From assembly GCF_040361335.1 (NCBI RefSeq), contig NZ_APNM01000005.1, forward strand, positions 172,385 through 236,384: a stretch of 64,000 bases of DNA, in the 5' to 3' direction. Of the stretch, positions 27,367-36,357 are shown one piece after another (the first letter of the stretch is position 1; every line of letters starts with the position of its first letter). Position numbers and translations under genes: made by a program. The stretch comes from APNM01 sp040361335. Lineage in GTDB: Bacteria > Pseudomonadota > Gammaproteobacteria > Nevskiales > Salinisphaeraceae. The notes below the pieces were generated by a model. That model saw nothing but the letters and a program-made list of their open reading frames with translations. It searched no databases and was not told where the DNA came from.

Positions 27367-28959
27367 TCAATCCAATAGTTTTCCGGGGTTCATCAACCCC
27401 TGCGGATCGAAGTGTTCGAACGCCGCCCGCAGGGCGTCCAGTCCCGTGTCGCCCTTCTCGGCCGCCAGCCAGGGCTTGTGGTCCACGCCCACGCCGTGCT
27501 GGTGGCTGATGGTCCCGCCGGCGGCGACCACGGCCTCGCTGACGGCGTTCTTCAACCGCCGCCAGCGCGCGAGGTCGGCGTCGTGGTCGCCGGTGACGCG
27601 GAACACGAAGGTCGAGTAGATGCTCGATCCCTGCGGATACACGTGCGACAGGTGGGTGAACACGTGCGCGCGCTCGCCCTCCGCAGACAGGGCCGTCTCC
27701 GCGGCCCGTTCCATCGCGGCGACGGTGGCGGAGACCCGCGGCCAATCGACCGCGGTCTCGGCGGTGTCCACGCCGTAGCCGGCATCCCAGAGACCATTGC
27801 GCATGTAGGGCCCGGCGAAACGCGATTTCGCCCAGGCCTCGCCGATACCGCGACCGACGTGCACTCCGCCGTGAGCGCGCGCGATCGCCAGCGCGCCGCC
27901 GCGGCCGTAGCGGTATTCGCGGGCACTGCCCGTGACCCCCACCAGCAACATGCAGGGCGCGTCGCCGAGGCGGCGCCAGCCCAGATAGCGGCGCAACGCC
28001 CCGATTAACCGCGGGTGTCCCGCCAATTCGAGCTGGGTCGCGGTCTCGCGCGGGTTCGACAGCCGCAGCATGGACAGCGGCAGCCGTTCCTGGGCCATCG
28101 CACGCACCGCCGAAACGGCCGCCTCCCAGTCGCCGAAGAACACAGCGTGGAAGGCCTCCCGCTCGGGTATCGGCCGCACCCGGACCGCAGCCTCGGTCAG
28201 CAATCCGAGTCGACCCTCGGAGCCCAGCACCAGTTCGCGCAGATCGGGCCCCGCCGAGGACGCGGGCACCGTGGGCAGGGACATATCGCCGACCGGCGTC
28301 GCCAGCCGGCCGCCGGCGAACAACCCTTCGATGCGGCCGTAGCGCAGCGACTGCTGGCCGGACGAGCGGGTCACGACCCACCCGCCCAGGGTCGAGTATT
28401 CGAAGGATTGCGGGTAATGACCCAGCACGTAGCCATGCGCGCGCAACTGCGATTCCAGGTGCGGGCCCGGCACCCCCGCGCCGAAGCGGGCGAGGCGCGC
28501 CGTCTCGTCCAGATCCTGCAGGCGCGCCATCAGACCCATGTCCAGGGACAGCACCGGCCGGCCGCCGGCGTCGGCATCGAGGTGCCCGACCACGCTGGTG
28601 CCGCCGCCGTAGGGGATCACGGCCGCGCCGGCGGCGAGCGCGCGCCGCAGCACGTCGGCGGCTTCCTCGTGGCTGCGCGGTGTGGCCACCGCGTCCGGGA
28701 ACGGCCCCATCCGGCCGTGGCGCATTGCCAGCCAATCCGGGAAGCTCTGACCGCGGGCGTGACGCAGCCGCGCCCCGGGATCGTCGGATGCGCCCGGCAG
28801 ATCGACCAGGCGCGAGGCCGGCACGGCGGCCAAGGCGTGCTCCAGGCCGGCGTCACGCGAAGGCGTGCCGTGGCCGATGCGCGATTCGATATAACGCAGG
28901 CCTTGCGCCGGCAGTGCCGCCGGCACCGTGTCATCGCCCCATCCGTTCCATCGTCGCAT
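27367..28959 (-). CDS. FAD-linked oxidase, alkyldihydroxyacetonephosphate-synthase-like
   Basis: A 530-aa protein of the FAD-binding type 4 / vanillyl-alcohol-oxidase superfamily. The FAD domain has VIPYGGGTSVVGHL and LGHYPQSFEYSTLGGWVVTR. The C-terminal domain has HVYPQGSSIYSTFVFRV and GGTISHQHGVGVDHKPWL, the histidine-rich signature of alkyl-DHAP synthases and close relatives. Such enzymes exchange the acyl chain of acyl-DHAP for a fatty alcohol, making ether lipids. The bacterial relatives are less certain and could act on other hydroxyacids. A GAGG site supports the start at 28959. It is divergent from an AraC regulator that probably controls it. Confidence 0.85.
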   Translation of the reverse strand: MRRWNGWGDDTVPAALPAQGLRYIESRIGHGTPSRDAGLEHALAAVPASRLVDLPGASDDPGARLRHARGQSFPDWLAMRHGRMGPFPDAVATPRSHEEAADVLRRALAAGAAVIPYGGGTSVVGHLDADAGGRPVLSLDMGLMARLQDLDETARLARFGAGVPGPHLESQLRAHGYVLGHYPQSFEYSTLGGWVVTRSSGQQSLRYGRIEGLFAGGRLATPVGDMSLPTVPASSAGPDLRELVLGSEGRLGLLTEAAVRVRPIPEREAFHAVFFGDWEAAVSAVRAMAQERLPLSMLRLSNPRETATQLELAGHPRLIGALRRYLGWRRLGDAPCMLLVGVTGSAREYRYGRGGALAIARAHGGVHVGRGIGEAWAKSRFAGPYMRNGLWDAGYGVDTAETAVDWPRVSATVAAMERAAETALSAEGERAHVFTHLSHVYPQGSSIYSTFVFRVTGDHDADLARWRRLKNAVSEAVVAAGGTISHQHGVGVDHKPWLAAEKGDTGLDALRAAFEHFDPQGLMNPGKLLD

Positions 28960-29142
28960 CGATCTTTTCCTCGCGGCTGTCCGGGCCGGTCCCGGCGGCC
29001 AGTGTCGCCTGCGCGAGGGGCACCCGGCCAGCACCATGGCATTCCGGACCGTCAGCTTGCCCCATTTACGTCCCGCCGGATTGACATCCGCGGACAAACA
29101 TTTGACATTTTTCGCCATTCTCGACGATTCGGAGCCTCTCCG
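28960..29142. promoter_or_regulatory. divergent promoter region with TTGACAT direct repeats
   Basis: A 183-bp divergent region. TTGACAT occurs twice on the plus strand, at 29081-29087 and 29102-29108, 21 bp apart (two helical turns). Either copy can act as a -35, but no clear -10 was found. The spacing also suits tandem half-sites for the adjacent AraC protein. Confidence 0.4.
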
Positions 29143-30162
29143 ATGCAGGGCGCGGTGCCGGCGACCTACGTCCGGTTATTGTTCGATTACCTGGCCGAGC
29201 GCGGCTTCGACGGCCACGATTTCCTGGGGATGGCTGTGCCGGATGCGCGGGCACGGGTGCCGGTGGCCGTGTGGCGCGACATGCTGTCGCGCGCCTCGGA
29301 GCGGCTGTCGGACCCGCTGCTGGGATTGCACCTCGGGCGCGAGATCACGCCGGCGCACTTCGGCCCGCTGGGCTACGTGTTCTTCGCCTGCGACGATCTC
29401 GGCGCCGCCCTCGAGCGCCTGCACACCTACCAGCGGCTGGTCTATGATGTGAATCCCATGGGCGTGGCCGTCGAGGGCGCGCACACCTGCCTGTGCTGGG
29501 GACAATCGCGCGGCCGCCCCGGGCCGCTGGTAGATGAAGCCGCGGTCACCGCGCTGGTGCAGTTCGCGCGTGACATGACCGGCACCCGGATCGCGCCGGC
29601 GGCGGTGGATTTCATCAATCCCCGGCCCGCGGACACCGCCCCCTACGAAGCCTACTTCGGCTGTCCGGTCGCCTTCGGTCGCGACGTCACGCGCGTGGTC
29701 CTGCCGACGCCTCTGCTGGCACTGCCGTTGCGGCGGCCGGACCCGGCCCTGCGCGAACTGCTGGAACGGGAGGCTCGCGAGCGGCTGTCGGCCCTGCCCG
29801 ACGGCGACGACCTGCGCCGGGACGTGCGCCGCGCCGTGCTGCGACTGGCCCGGGAGGGGCGTCCGGACCTGCCCGCGGTCGCCGCCGCCCTGGGGCTGAG
29901 CGAACGTACCCTGCACCGGCGGCTGGCCGGGCGCGGGATCAATTTCCGCCGGCTGCGGGACGAGACCCTGCGCCGCGCCGCCGAGGACTACCTCGCCGAT
30001 CCCGGCCTGCGGCTGGCGGACGTGGCGCTGCTGCTGGGCTACTCCGAGCAATCCGCCTTCAACCGCGCCTTCCGGCGCTGGACCGGACGCACGCCCGGCG
30101 CCTACCGCGCAAGCCTGCGACCGTTCCCGGCCTCCCCGGCGATTCGCCGAAAACGGGCCTGA
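29143..30162 (+). CDS. AraC-family regulator (OruR/ArgR-like N-domain)
   Basis: A 339-aa transcription regulator. Residues about 15-200 look like the arabinose-binding-type domain shared by OruR/VirS proteins (FGPLGYVFFACDDLGAALERL). The C-terminal double helix-turn-helix covers about 235-330 (VAAALGLSERTLHRRLAGRG, LADVALLLGYSEQSAFNRAF, RRWTGRTPGAYR). It is divergent from the alkyl-DHAP-synthase-like gene. Its likely targets are that gene and the GlpD-FGGY pair; the ligand is unknown, perhaps a lipid or glycerol derivative. Confidence 0.87.
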   Translation: MQGAVPATYVRLLFDYLAERGFDGHDFLGMAVPDARARVPVAVWRDMLSRASERLSDPLLGLHLGREITPAHFGPLGYVFFACDDLGAALERLHTYQRLVYDVNPMGVAVEGAHTCLCWGQSRGRPGPLVDEAAVTALVQFARDMTGTRIAPAAVDFINPRPADTAPYEAYFGCPVAFGRDVTRVVLPTPLLALPLRRPDPALRELLEREARERLSALPDGDDLRRDVRRAVLRLAREGRPDLPAVAAALGLSERTLHRRLAGRGINFRRLRDETLRRAAEDYLADPGLRLADVALLLGYSEQSAFNRAFRRWTGRTPGAYRASLRPFPASPAIRRKRA

Positions 30163-30230
30163 AGACCCCTACCCCCGCCGAGGATCACGACAGCGGAAAA
30201 CGCCTCGACAAGCGGCCGGCAAGAACAGGG

Positions 30231-30628
30231 ACCACAGAGGCGCACAGAGGGACACAGAGGAAACTGACTGTTGTCACGGAAGCCGCGGCAGCGGCTATCC
30301 GGGACCCAGGGAAATGTTTTTCAGGCCAGGGGTTATCTGGAGACGGAATCCGGCACGAAAGCCTGTCCCGGACACGATCACGGTTTTCAAGCGGAAGAGG
30401 CGGATAGCCCGCCAAGGTCCGTTGCCAACCCGGCAGTTCAGTCGCCGGGGCGCTACGCGGTCGGTGCCGTGCCGAGTCAGGGCATTTGTTTATCCGCAGA
30501 TTACGCCGATTAACGCAGATTGGCCGAGACTGCTCTTTAATCTGCGTCCATCGGCGTAATCTGTGGATGCTTTCTTCCGGCAAGCGCCCATCAAAAACCT
30601 CTGCGCGCCTCCGTGCGCCTCTGTGGTT
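30231..30628. repeat. large CACAGAG-type element with a nested second element
   Basis: It fills most of the 570-bp gap between the AraC gene and gdhB. The left end ACCACAGAGGCGCACAGAGG (30231-30250) is mirrored by CCTCCGTGCGCCTCTGTGGT (30608-30627). The ends are a GGCGCAC variant of the other copies. Inside, at 30492-30568, lies an unrelated palindrome. No gene is seen in the gap. Confidence 0.75.
30492..30568. repeat. GCAGATTACGC inverted-repeat element
   Basis: About 77 bp. The left arm begins ATCCGCAGATTACGCCGATT and the right arm ends ATCGGCGTAATCTGTGGAT, with AACGCAGATT facing AATCTGCGT inside. It forms a long hairpin within the larger CACAGAG-type element. I recall similar sequences as common intergenic repeats in other bacteria. 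Confidence 0.8.
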
Positions 30629-30736
30629 TCATGGTCCCGCCAACCAAAGCCTGGGCCCGGCCGGCGGGGCCTCGGCTACCGGCCAGACGGCTCACTCATA
30701 CCGGTTGATTTTGTAGACACCCTCCGAGAGCAGGCC

Positions 30737-33700
30737 TTAGCCGCCGAGGCGGTCGAGATCGCGGACCGCCACCGACAGGCGGGCAAAATCGGCGCTGTCG
30801 CCCGCGCGCAGCTCGGCGAGCCGGTCGCGCACGAAGGTCACCCGCTCGCCCCCGGCATCGCGCCAGGCCGCGATACCGTGCTTGACGTCGGTGCCGCCCC
30901 GCTCGATGACCTGGGCCGCGATCCGGCGATGGGCGTCGTAGGTGTCGTCGAGCAGGCTCGCCCGTGCCAGCACCTCCCAGCGGCCACCGGCAGGCAGGCC
31001 GCGGATGGCGTCCGTGAGCCAGGGCAGACCCAGCCAGTCGCCGACGCCGAAATACAGGCGCGCGGCCTTGTCCTGGGCCACGCCGCAACCGGCGGCCAGC
31101 TCGACGATGTCCAACGCGCCGCCGGCCAGTTGCAGCGTCGCCAGCCGTGTCGCCAACGCCTCCGGCACGCCCGCCCGTCCCAGCTCGCGGGCGTCGGCGT
31201 TCCAGCGCTTGCGGTAGGTGCCCGCGATATCCTCGGGCAGGCTTTCCAGCAGCCGCCGCACCCGATCGCGGTGCGACTCGATCCATTCGTGCAACGGACA
31301 TTCGGCCGGCGCGCGCGTGACCAGCCAGCCGATGGCGTGCTCGGTCAGCCGTGCCACGCGCTTGTACAGCCGGTACTGCATGCCGGACGCCACGCGATTG
31401 TCCAGGGCCTCGATCTCCGCGAGCGTGTCCTCGGTGCCGAACAGGGCCGCGGCCAGCACGTAGGCACGCACGGCGTCGGCGCGATGGGCGCCGTGCTCCG
31501 CGGCCAGCCGATGGGCCAGGGTCACCCCCATGCGATCGACCATCTGGTTGGTGATCACGGTGGCGACGATCTCGCGCCGCAACCGGTGACGGCGCAGGGC
31601 GCCGGCATAGGGCTCGCGCATGGACGGCGGGAAGTAGTCGGCCAGTGCCCGTTCCAGGAACGGCTCGTCCGGCAGGCCCGACACCAGCGTGGCCTGGTAC
31701 AGCGAAATCTTGGCGTAGGACACCAGCACCGCCAGCTCCGGGCGTGTCAGTCCCTCGCCGGATCGCCGCCGCTCCTCGATGCCCTCGTCGTCGGGCAGGT
31801 CCTCCAGGCGGCGATCGAGCAGACCGTCGCGTTCCAGGGTGCGCATGAAGTCGACGTGCGCCTCCAGGCGCAGGGCGGCGTCCGATTCGAGCACGCTGAT
31901 CACCTGGGTCTGCAGGTAGTTGCTGCGCAGGACCTGGGCCGCGACATCCTCGGTCATGTCGGCGAGCAGGCGATCGCGCTGCGGGCGGTCGAGCGCCCCC
32001 TCGGCCTCCGCCAGACCGAGGGCGATCTTGATGTTGACCTCCAGGTCGGAGGAGTCCACGCCGCCGGAGTTGTCGATGGCGTCGGTGTTGATGCGGCCGC
32101 CGCGGCGCGCGTACTCGACGCGGCCGGCCTGGGTGAAGCCGAGGTTGCCGCCCTCGCCCACCGCCCGGCAGCGCAGGTCGCGGCCGTCGACCCGGACGGC
32201 ATCGTTGGCGCGGTCGCCGACATCGGCGTCACTTTCGTGCGCGGCCTTCACGTAGGTGCCGATGCCACCGTTCCAGAGCAGGTCCACCGGCGCCTTGAGC
32301 AGCTCGTGGATGAGGCCGTTCGGGGTGAACGTCCGCCCCTGGACGCCAAGCGCGTGACGGGCCGCATCGGACAGCTCGACGGACTTGGCGCTGCGCTCGT
32401 AGACGCCCCCGCCCTCGGACAGCAGCGAGGGATCATAGGCGTCCCAGCCGGATCGCCCGCCCCGGAACAACCGCTCGCGCTCGGCGAAGGCGATCGCCGG
32501 GTCGGGATCCGGGTCGATGAAGATGTGGCGGTGGTTGAACGCCGCCAGCAGCCGGATGTGGCGCGACAACAGCATGCCGTTGCCGAACACGTCGCCGCCC
32601 ATGTCGCCGATGCCGACCACGGTGAAGTCCTCTTGCTGGACATCCCGCCCCAGTTCGCGGAAATGGCGCTTGACCGATTCCCAGGCACCGCGCGCGGTAA
32701 TGCCCATGGCCTTGTGGTCGTAACCGGCGGAGCCGCCCGAGGCGAAGGCGTCGTCCAGCCAGAAGCCGTACTCGCGGGCCAGGCCGTTGGCGATGTCGGA
32801 GAACGCCGCCGTGCCCTTGTCGGCGGCCACCACGAGATAGGGATCGTCGCCGTCGTGGCAGACGGTGCGCGGCGGCTTCACGACCTCGTCGCCGCGGCGG
32901 TTGTCGGTCACGTCGAGCAGGCCGCGCACGAAGGTCTTGTAGCACTCGACGCCCAACTGTCGCCAGGACTCGGGATCGGCGTCCGGCGGCGGCGCCTTCA
33001 CCACGAAACCGCCCTTGGCGCCCACGGGCACGATCACCGCGTTCTTGACCGTCTGCGCCTTCATCAGGCCCAGGACCTCGGTGCGGAAATCCTCGCGCCG
33101 ATCCGACCAGCGCAGGCCGCCGCGGGCCACCGGCCCGCCCCGCAGATGCACGCCCTCGACCCGCGGCGCATACACGAAGGTCTCGTACATCGGCAGCGGC
33201 GCCGGCAGCTCGGGAACCCGGCCGGCATCCAGCTTGAGACTGACGCAGGGCTTGGGCCGACCGTCGGCGCCGATCTGATAGTAGTTCGTGCGCAGCACCG
33301 CCGCGATCACCCCGGCCGCGCCCCGCAGGACCCGGTCCGCGTCCAGCCCGGTCACCCGGTCGAGGCCGGCATGCACCGCGTCCAGCTCGGCCTCGGCGGC
33401 GGCCGTGCGGTCGTCGTCGCGGTCCGGGTCCAGCCGGGCCGCGAACAGCCGTACCAGCGTCCGTACCAGCGCCGGGTGCTCCGCGAGCAGGCTTTCCACG
33501 TAGGGCCGGCTGTAGGGCAGCCGCGTCTGCAGCAGGTAGCGGGCGACCGCGCGCACCAGCACGATCTCGCGCCAATCGAGGCCGGCGCCCAGCACCAGCC
33601 GGTTGAGGCCGTCGTTCTCGGCCGCGCCCGCCCAGGTGCGCGAGAAAGCGGTCTCGACGCGGCGGGCGGCATCGCTGTCCACCGCTTCCGCGCAGGCATG

Positions 33701-35533
33701 TCCGGCCTCGAATTCGTGGATCCAGGCATCGCCGCCGTCCGCGGGCGCGATCGCGAAGGGCCGCTGCGTGCGGACATGCAGTCCGAAGTTCTCCAGCAGC
33801 GGCAGCATGTCCGCGAGCGCCGGCGCCGGGCCGCGCCCGTACAGTTTCAACCGCAGCAACCCGCCCTCGGCGGCCACCGTCTCCGGCCCCAGGCGCATCG
33901 CCGGCGGATCGTCGGCATCCAGGGCGGCCAGCACGCGGGCGTCGGCGACGGCCCGGGCGGCGTCGTAGCGCTCGGTGTAGGCCGCCGGGAAGGCGTCGGC
34001 GTACACGTCCAGCAGGCGGGCCGCGAGATCGGCGTCGCCGAGTCCGGTCAATGCGTCCTCGAAATCGTCGCGCCAGGTGCGCGTGGCGGCGACCAGCCGG
34101 GCCTCGATCGAGGCCACGTCCTGCACCGGCTCGCTGCCCGGCTCGGTGGCGACGATGTAATGCCAGCGCACCAGACCACCGCGCAGGAACTGGACCATCG
34201 CCTCCTGCAACCGGCCGTTCAGACTCTCCGCCAGCAGTTCGCCGACGCGCCGCCGCAGGGCCGGCGTGTGCCGCTCTCGCGGCAGGTACACCAGGCAGGA
34301 GAAGAAGCGGCCATAGCGGTCGCGCCGCAGGAACAGCCGCAGGCGCTGCGACTCGCGCAGCGCGAGGATGCCCATGGCGGTGTCGTAGAGTTCTTCCTCC
34401 GAGCTCTGGAACAGCTCGTCTCGGGGGAAGCTCTCGAGGATGTAATTGAGGGTCTTGGCGGCGTGGCTGCCGGGACGCAGCGCGGCACGGGCCTTGATGT
34501 GCGCCACCTTGCGCCGCAGCAACGGGATATCGCGCGGGCTCGCGGCGTAGGCGTCGCCCGAGAACAGACCCAGGAAACGGTCGATGCCGACCACGTTGCC
34601 GGCATCGTCCATGCGCTTGACCGCGATCACGTCCATGGTGTCCGGGTGGTGGATCCAGGAACGGCGGTTGGCCTTGGTCACCACCACCAGCCGCGGCGAC
34701 AGGGCGTACTTGTCCAGCTCCGCCGCCGGCGCCACGTAGCCGTCCGGGTCCCGCTCCGGCCGGTCCTCGCGCAGCAGACCCAGGCCGGAGCCCGGGACCG
34801 CGCGCATCACGTCGTCGCCGGCCTCCTCGACACTGCGCTCGCAATAGCCGAGGAAGGTGAAATGGTCGCCGGCCAGCCAGCGCAGGAAGGCCCGCACCTC
34901 GGCGCATTCGTCGGGATCGACGCAGCCGGGGGAACGGTCCAGGCCCGAGATGACCTCCTGCAGGCGGCGGCGCATCGCGCCGTAGTCCGCGACCACCACC
35001 CGGAGGTCGTCCAGGTGGCGGGCCACGCGTTCGGCCAGGCGCGCGCGCGTGTCGCGGTCGCCGCCGCTGAACTGGATCGCGACCAGCGACTCCTCGTCGC
35101 CGTGCACCGAGGCGTCGGCGGGCCCCTCGATGCCGGCGACGGCGCCCCCGGCATCCCGCCGGATGCGCATCACCGGATGCATCAGCCAGTCCACCCCGCC
35201 GCCCGCCTCGCGCACGGCCATGGCCAGGGTATCCACCAGGAAGGGTTTGTCGGCGTCCACCGTCGCCAGCAGCGCGCCGTCCGCGAGGATCTCGCCGGGC
35301 GCGGTCACCCGCACGCACGCGTTCTCGGGCGGGCGCTGCGCGGCGAGACGATAGTGGCAACGGGCCAGGGCCAGCAGCTCGGTGTCCGAGCGCCCCTCGA
35401 TCTGCTCCGGGAAGGCGGCGATGAAGTAGGCCCGCAGGAACGCGTCCAGGTCCGACGGGTCGTCGCTTTCCGGTCGCTCGCGGACCAGCCCCTTGAGTCG
35501 ATCGATCAGCGTCTCGTTGGCGGACGCCGGCAT
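30737..35533 (-). CDS. gdhB: NAD-specific glutamate dehydrogenase, large (about 180 kDa) type
   Basis: A 1598-aa enzyme converting glutamate to 2-oxoglutarate and ammonia with NAD+. The long N-terminal regulatory region (about 1-700, with ACT-like pieces) carries LRLFLRRDRYGRFFSCLVYL. The catalytic core is near 780-1150: GGLRWSDRREDFRTEVLGLM, GAKGGFVVK, and the NAD domain opening FTVVGIGDMGGDVFGNGML. A C-terminal helical region follows. The length matches the approximately 1600-aa GDH-180 class of Pseudomonas and other Proteobacteria. In relatives it is allosterically regulated and serves amino acid catabolism. It stands alone, with maiA upstream. Confidence 0.96.
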   Translation of the reverse strand: MPASANETLIDRLKGLVRERPESDDPSDLDAFLRAYFIAAFPEQIEGRSDTELLALARCHYRLAAQRPPENACVRVTAPGEILADGALLATVDADKPFLVDTLAMAVREAGGGVDWLMHPVMRIRRDAGGAVAGIEGPADASVHGDEESLVAIQFSGGDRDTRARLAERVARHLDDLRVVVADYGAMRRRLQEVISGLDRSPGCVDPDECAEVRAFLRWLAGDHFTFLGYCERSVEEAGDDVMRAVPGSGLGLLREDRPERDPDGYVAPAAELDKYALSPRLVVVTKANRRSWIHHPDTMDVIAVKRMDDAGNVVGIDRFLGLFSGDAYAASPRDIPLLRRKVAHIKARAALRPGSHAAKTLNYILESFPRDELFQSSEEELYDTAMGILALRESQRLRLFLRRDRYGRFFSCLVYLPRERHTPALRRRVGELLAESLNGRLQEAMVQFLRGGLVRWHYIVATEPGSEPVQDVASIEARLVAATRTWRDDFEDALTGLGDADLAARLLDVYADAFPAAYTERYDAARAVADARVLAALDADDPPAMRLGPETVAAEGGLLRLKLYGRGPAPALADMLPLLENFGLHVRTQRPFAIAPADGGDAWIHEFEAGHACAEAVDSDAARRVETAFSRTWAGAAENDGLNRLVLGAGLDWREIVLVRAVARYLLQTRLPYSRPYVESLLAEHPALVRTLVRLFAARLDPDRDDDRTAAAEAELDAVHAGLDRVTGLDADRVLRGAAGVIAAVLRTNYYQIGADGRPKPCVSLKLDAGRVPELPAPLPMYETFVYAPRVEGVHLRGGPVARGGLRWSDRREDFRTEVLGLMKAQTVKNAVIVPVGAKGGFVVKAPPPDADPESWRQLGVECYKTFVRGLLDVTDNRRGDEVVKPPRTVCHDGDDPYLVVAADKGTAAFSDIANGLAREYGFWLDDAFASGGSAGYDHKAMGITARGAWESVKRHFRELGRDVQQEDFTVVGIGDMGGDVFGNGMLLSRHIRLLAAFNHRHIFIDPDPDPAIAFAERERLFRGGRSGWDAYDPSLLSEGGGVYERSAKSVELSDAARHALGVQGRTFTPNGLIHELLKAPVDLLWNGGIGTYVKAAHESDADVGDRANDAVRVDGRDLRCRAVGEGGNLGFTQAGRVEYARRGGRINTDAIDNSGGVDSSDLEVNIKIALGLAEAEGALDRPQRDRLLADMTEDVAAQVLRSNYLQTQVISVLESDAALRLEAHVDFMRTLERDGLLDRRLEDLPDDEGIEERRRSGEGLTRPELAVLVSYAKISLYQATLVSGLPDEPFLERALADYFPPSMREPYAGALRRHRLRREIVATVITNQMVDRMGVTLAHRLAAEHGAHRADAVRAYVLAAALFGTEDTLAEIEALDNRVASGMQYRLYKRVARLTEHAIGWLVTRAPAECPLHEWIESHRDRVRRLLESLPEDIAGTYRKRWNADARELGRAGVPEALATRLATLQLAGGALDIVELAAGCGVAQDKAARLYFGVGDWLGLPWLTDAIRGLPAGGRWEVLARASLLDDTYDAHRRIAAQVIERGGTDVKHGIAAWRDAGGERVTFVRDRLAELRAGDSADFARLSVAVRDLDRLGG

Positions 35534-35625
35534 GCACTACCCCTTCCGTCAGGCACCTCGGGCGAGCCTAACGTGGGGGATGCGCCCCGCCAAGCCGGGC
35601 CGGACGAACGCGGGGGATCGACGCG

Positions 35626-36285
35626 TCAAGCGTCGTCCTTGCTCCGCTGGTCCGGCTGGGTCTCCGGGGCGGCGGCCTGGAAGGCCGCCAGGGTCAGGCA
35701 GGTGCGATAGATGCGCCGCAGCGTGGGATAGTCGCTCAGGTCGACATCGTACTTGTCCGCGAGGTACACCTGCGGGACCAGACAGACATCGGCCAGGGTC
35801 GGCTTGTCGCCGAAGCAATAGGTGCCGGTGTCCTCGTTATTGGCCAGGATCGACTCCATGGCCACGAAGCCGGTGTGCAACCAGTGCTCGAACCAGGCGC
35901 GCCGCTTCTCCCAGGGCACGTCCATCTTGTCGCGCAGGTAGCGCAGCACGCGCAGGTTGTTCAGCGGGTGCGTGTCGGCCACCGCGATCTGCGAGAACGA
36001 ACGGATGCGCGCCCGCATCTCGATATCGCCGGGCAGCAGCGGCCGCTCCGGATAGCGCTCCTCCAGGTACTCCATGATCGCCGCCGACTGGGCGATCACC
36101 AGCGACTCGTCGACCACCAGCGCCGGCACCAGGCCCTGGGGGTTGAGATTGAGGTAGGTCAGGCGGTCCGCCGCGGCGTTGCCCAGGTCCGTGAACATGG
36201 ACTTGTAACTGACGCCCTTGTAGTTGAGGGCGATACGCACCCGGTGCGCGGAAACGCTGCGGTAGTGGGTATAGAGCTGAAGCAT
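35626..36285 (-). CDS. maiA: maleylacetoacetate isomerase / zeta-class glutathione S-transferase
   Basis: A 219-aa GST. The N-terminal thioredoxin-like domain starts LQLYTHYRSVSAHRVRIALN, where the zeta-class S-S/C-x-x-x-R-V-R-I-A-L motif places catalytic Ser/Arg on glutathione. The helical domain carries GDKPTLADVCLVPQVYLA. The family isomerises maleylacetoacetate in tyrosine breakdown, but no other tyrosine-catabolic genes are in view, so a more general glutathione-dependent role is possible. The segment NPQGLVPALVVDESLVIAQS is typical. Confidence 0.85.
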   Translation of the reverse strand: MLQLYTHYRSVSAHRVRIALNYKGVSYKSMFTDLGNAAADRLTYLNLNPQGLVPALVVDESLVIAQSAAIMEYLEERYPERPLLPGDIEMRARIRSFSQIAVADTHPLNNLRVLRYLRDKMDVPWEKRRAWFEHWLHTGFVAMESILANNEDTGTYCFGDKPTLADVCLVPQVYLADKYDVDLSDYPTLRRIYRTCLTLAAFQAAAPETQPDQRSKDDA

Positions 36286-36357
36286 GTCGCTGCCGGCTTC
36301 GATTGATGACCGTCCAGTTTAGCGCCTGGGTCGCGACCTGTCCCGAATCCGCTCCCG

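Noticed and set aside
30271..30716. Short open frames in the gap before gdhB
   Set aside because: They read across repeat DNA, lack ribosome-binding sites and have no recognisable features.
30563..35710. A 1715-codon open frame opposite gdhB
   Set aside because: It is a shadow frame of the high-GC glutamate dehydrogenase gene on the other strand, with no recognisable domains and a composition rich in R, G, A, H and Q. The gdhB product matches its family over its full length.
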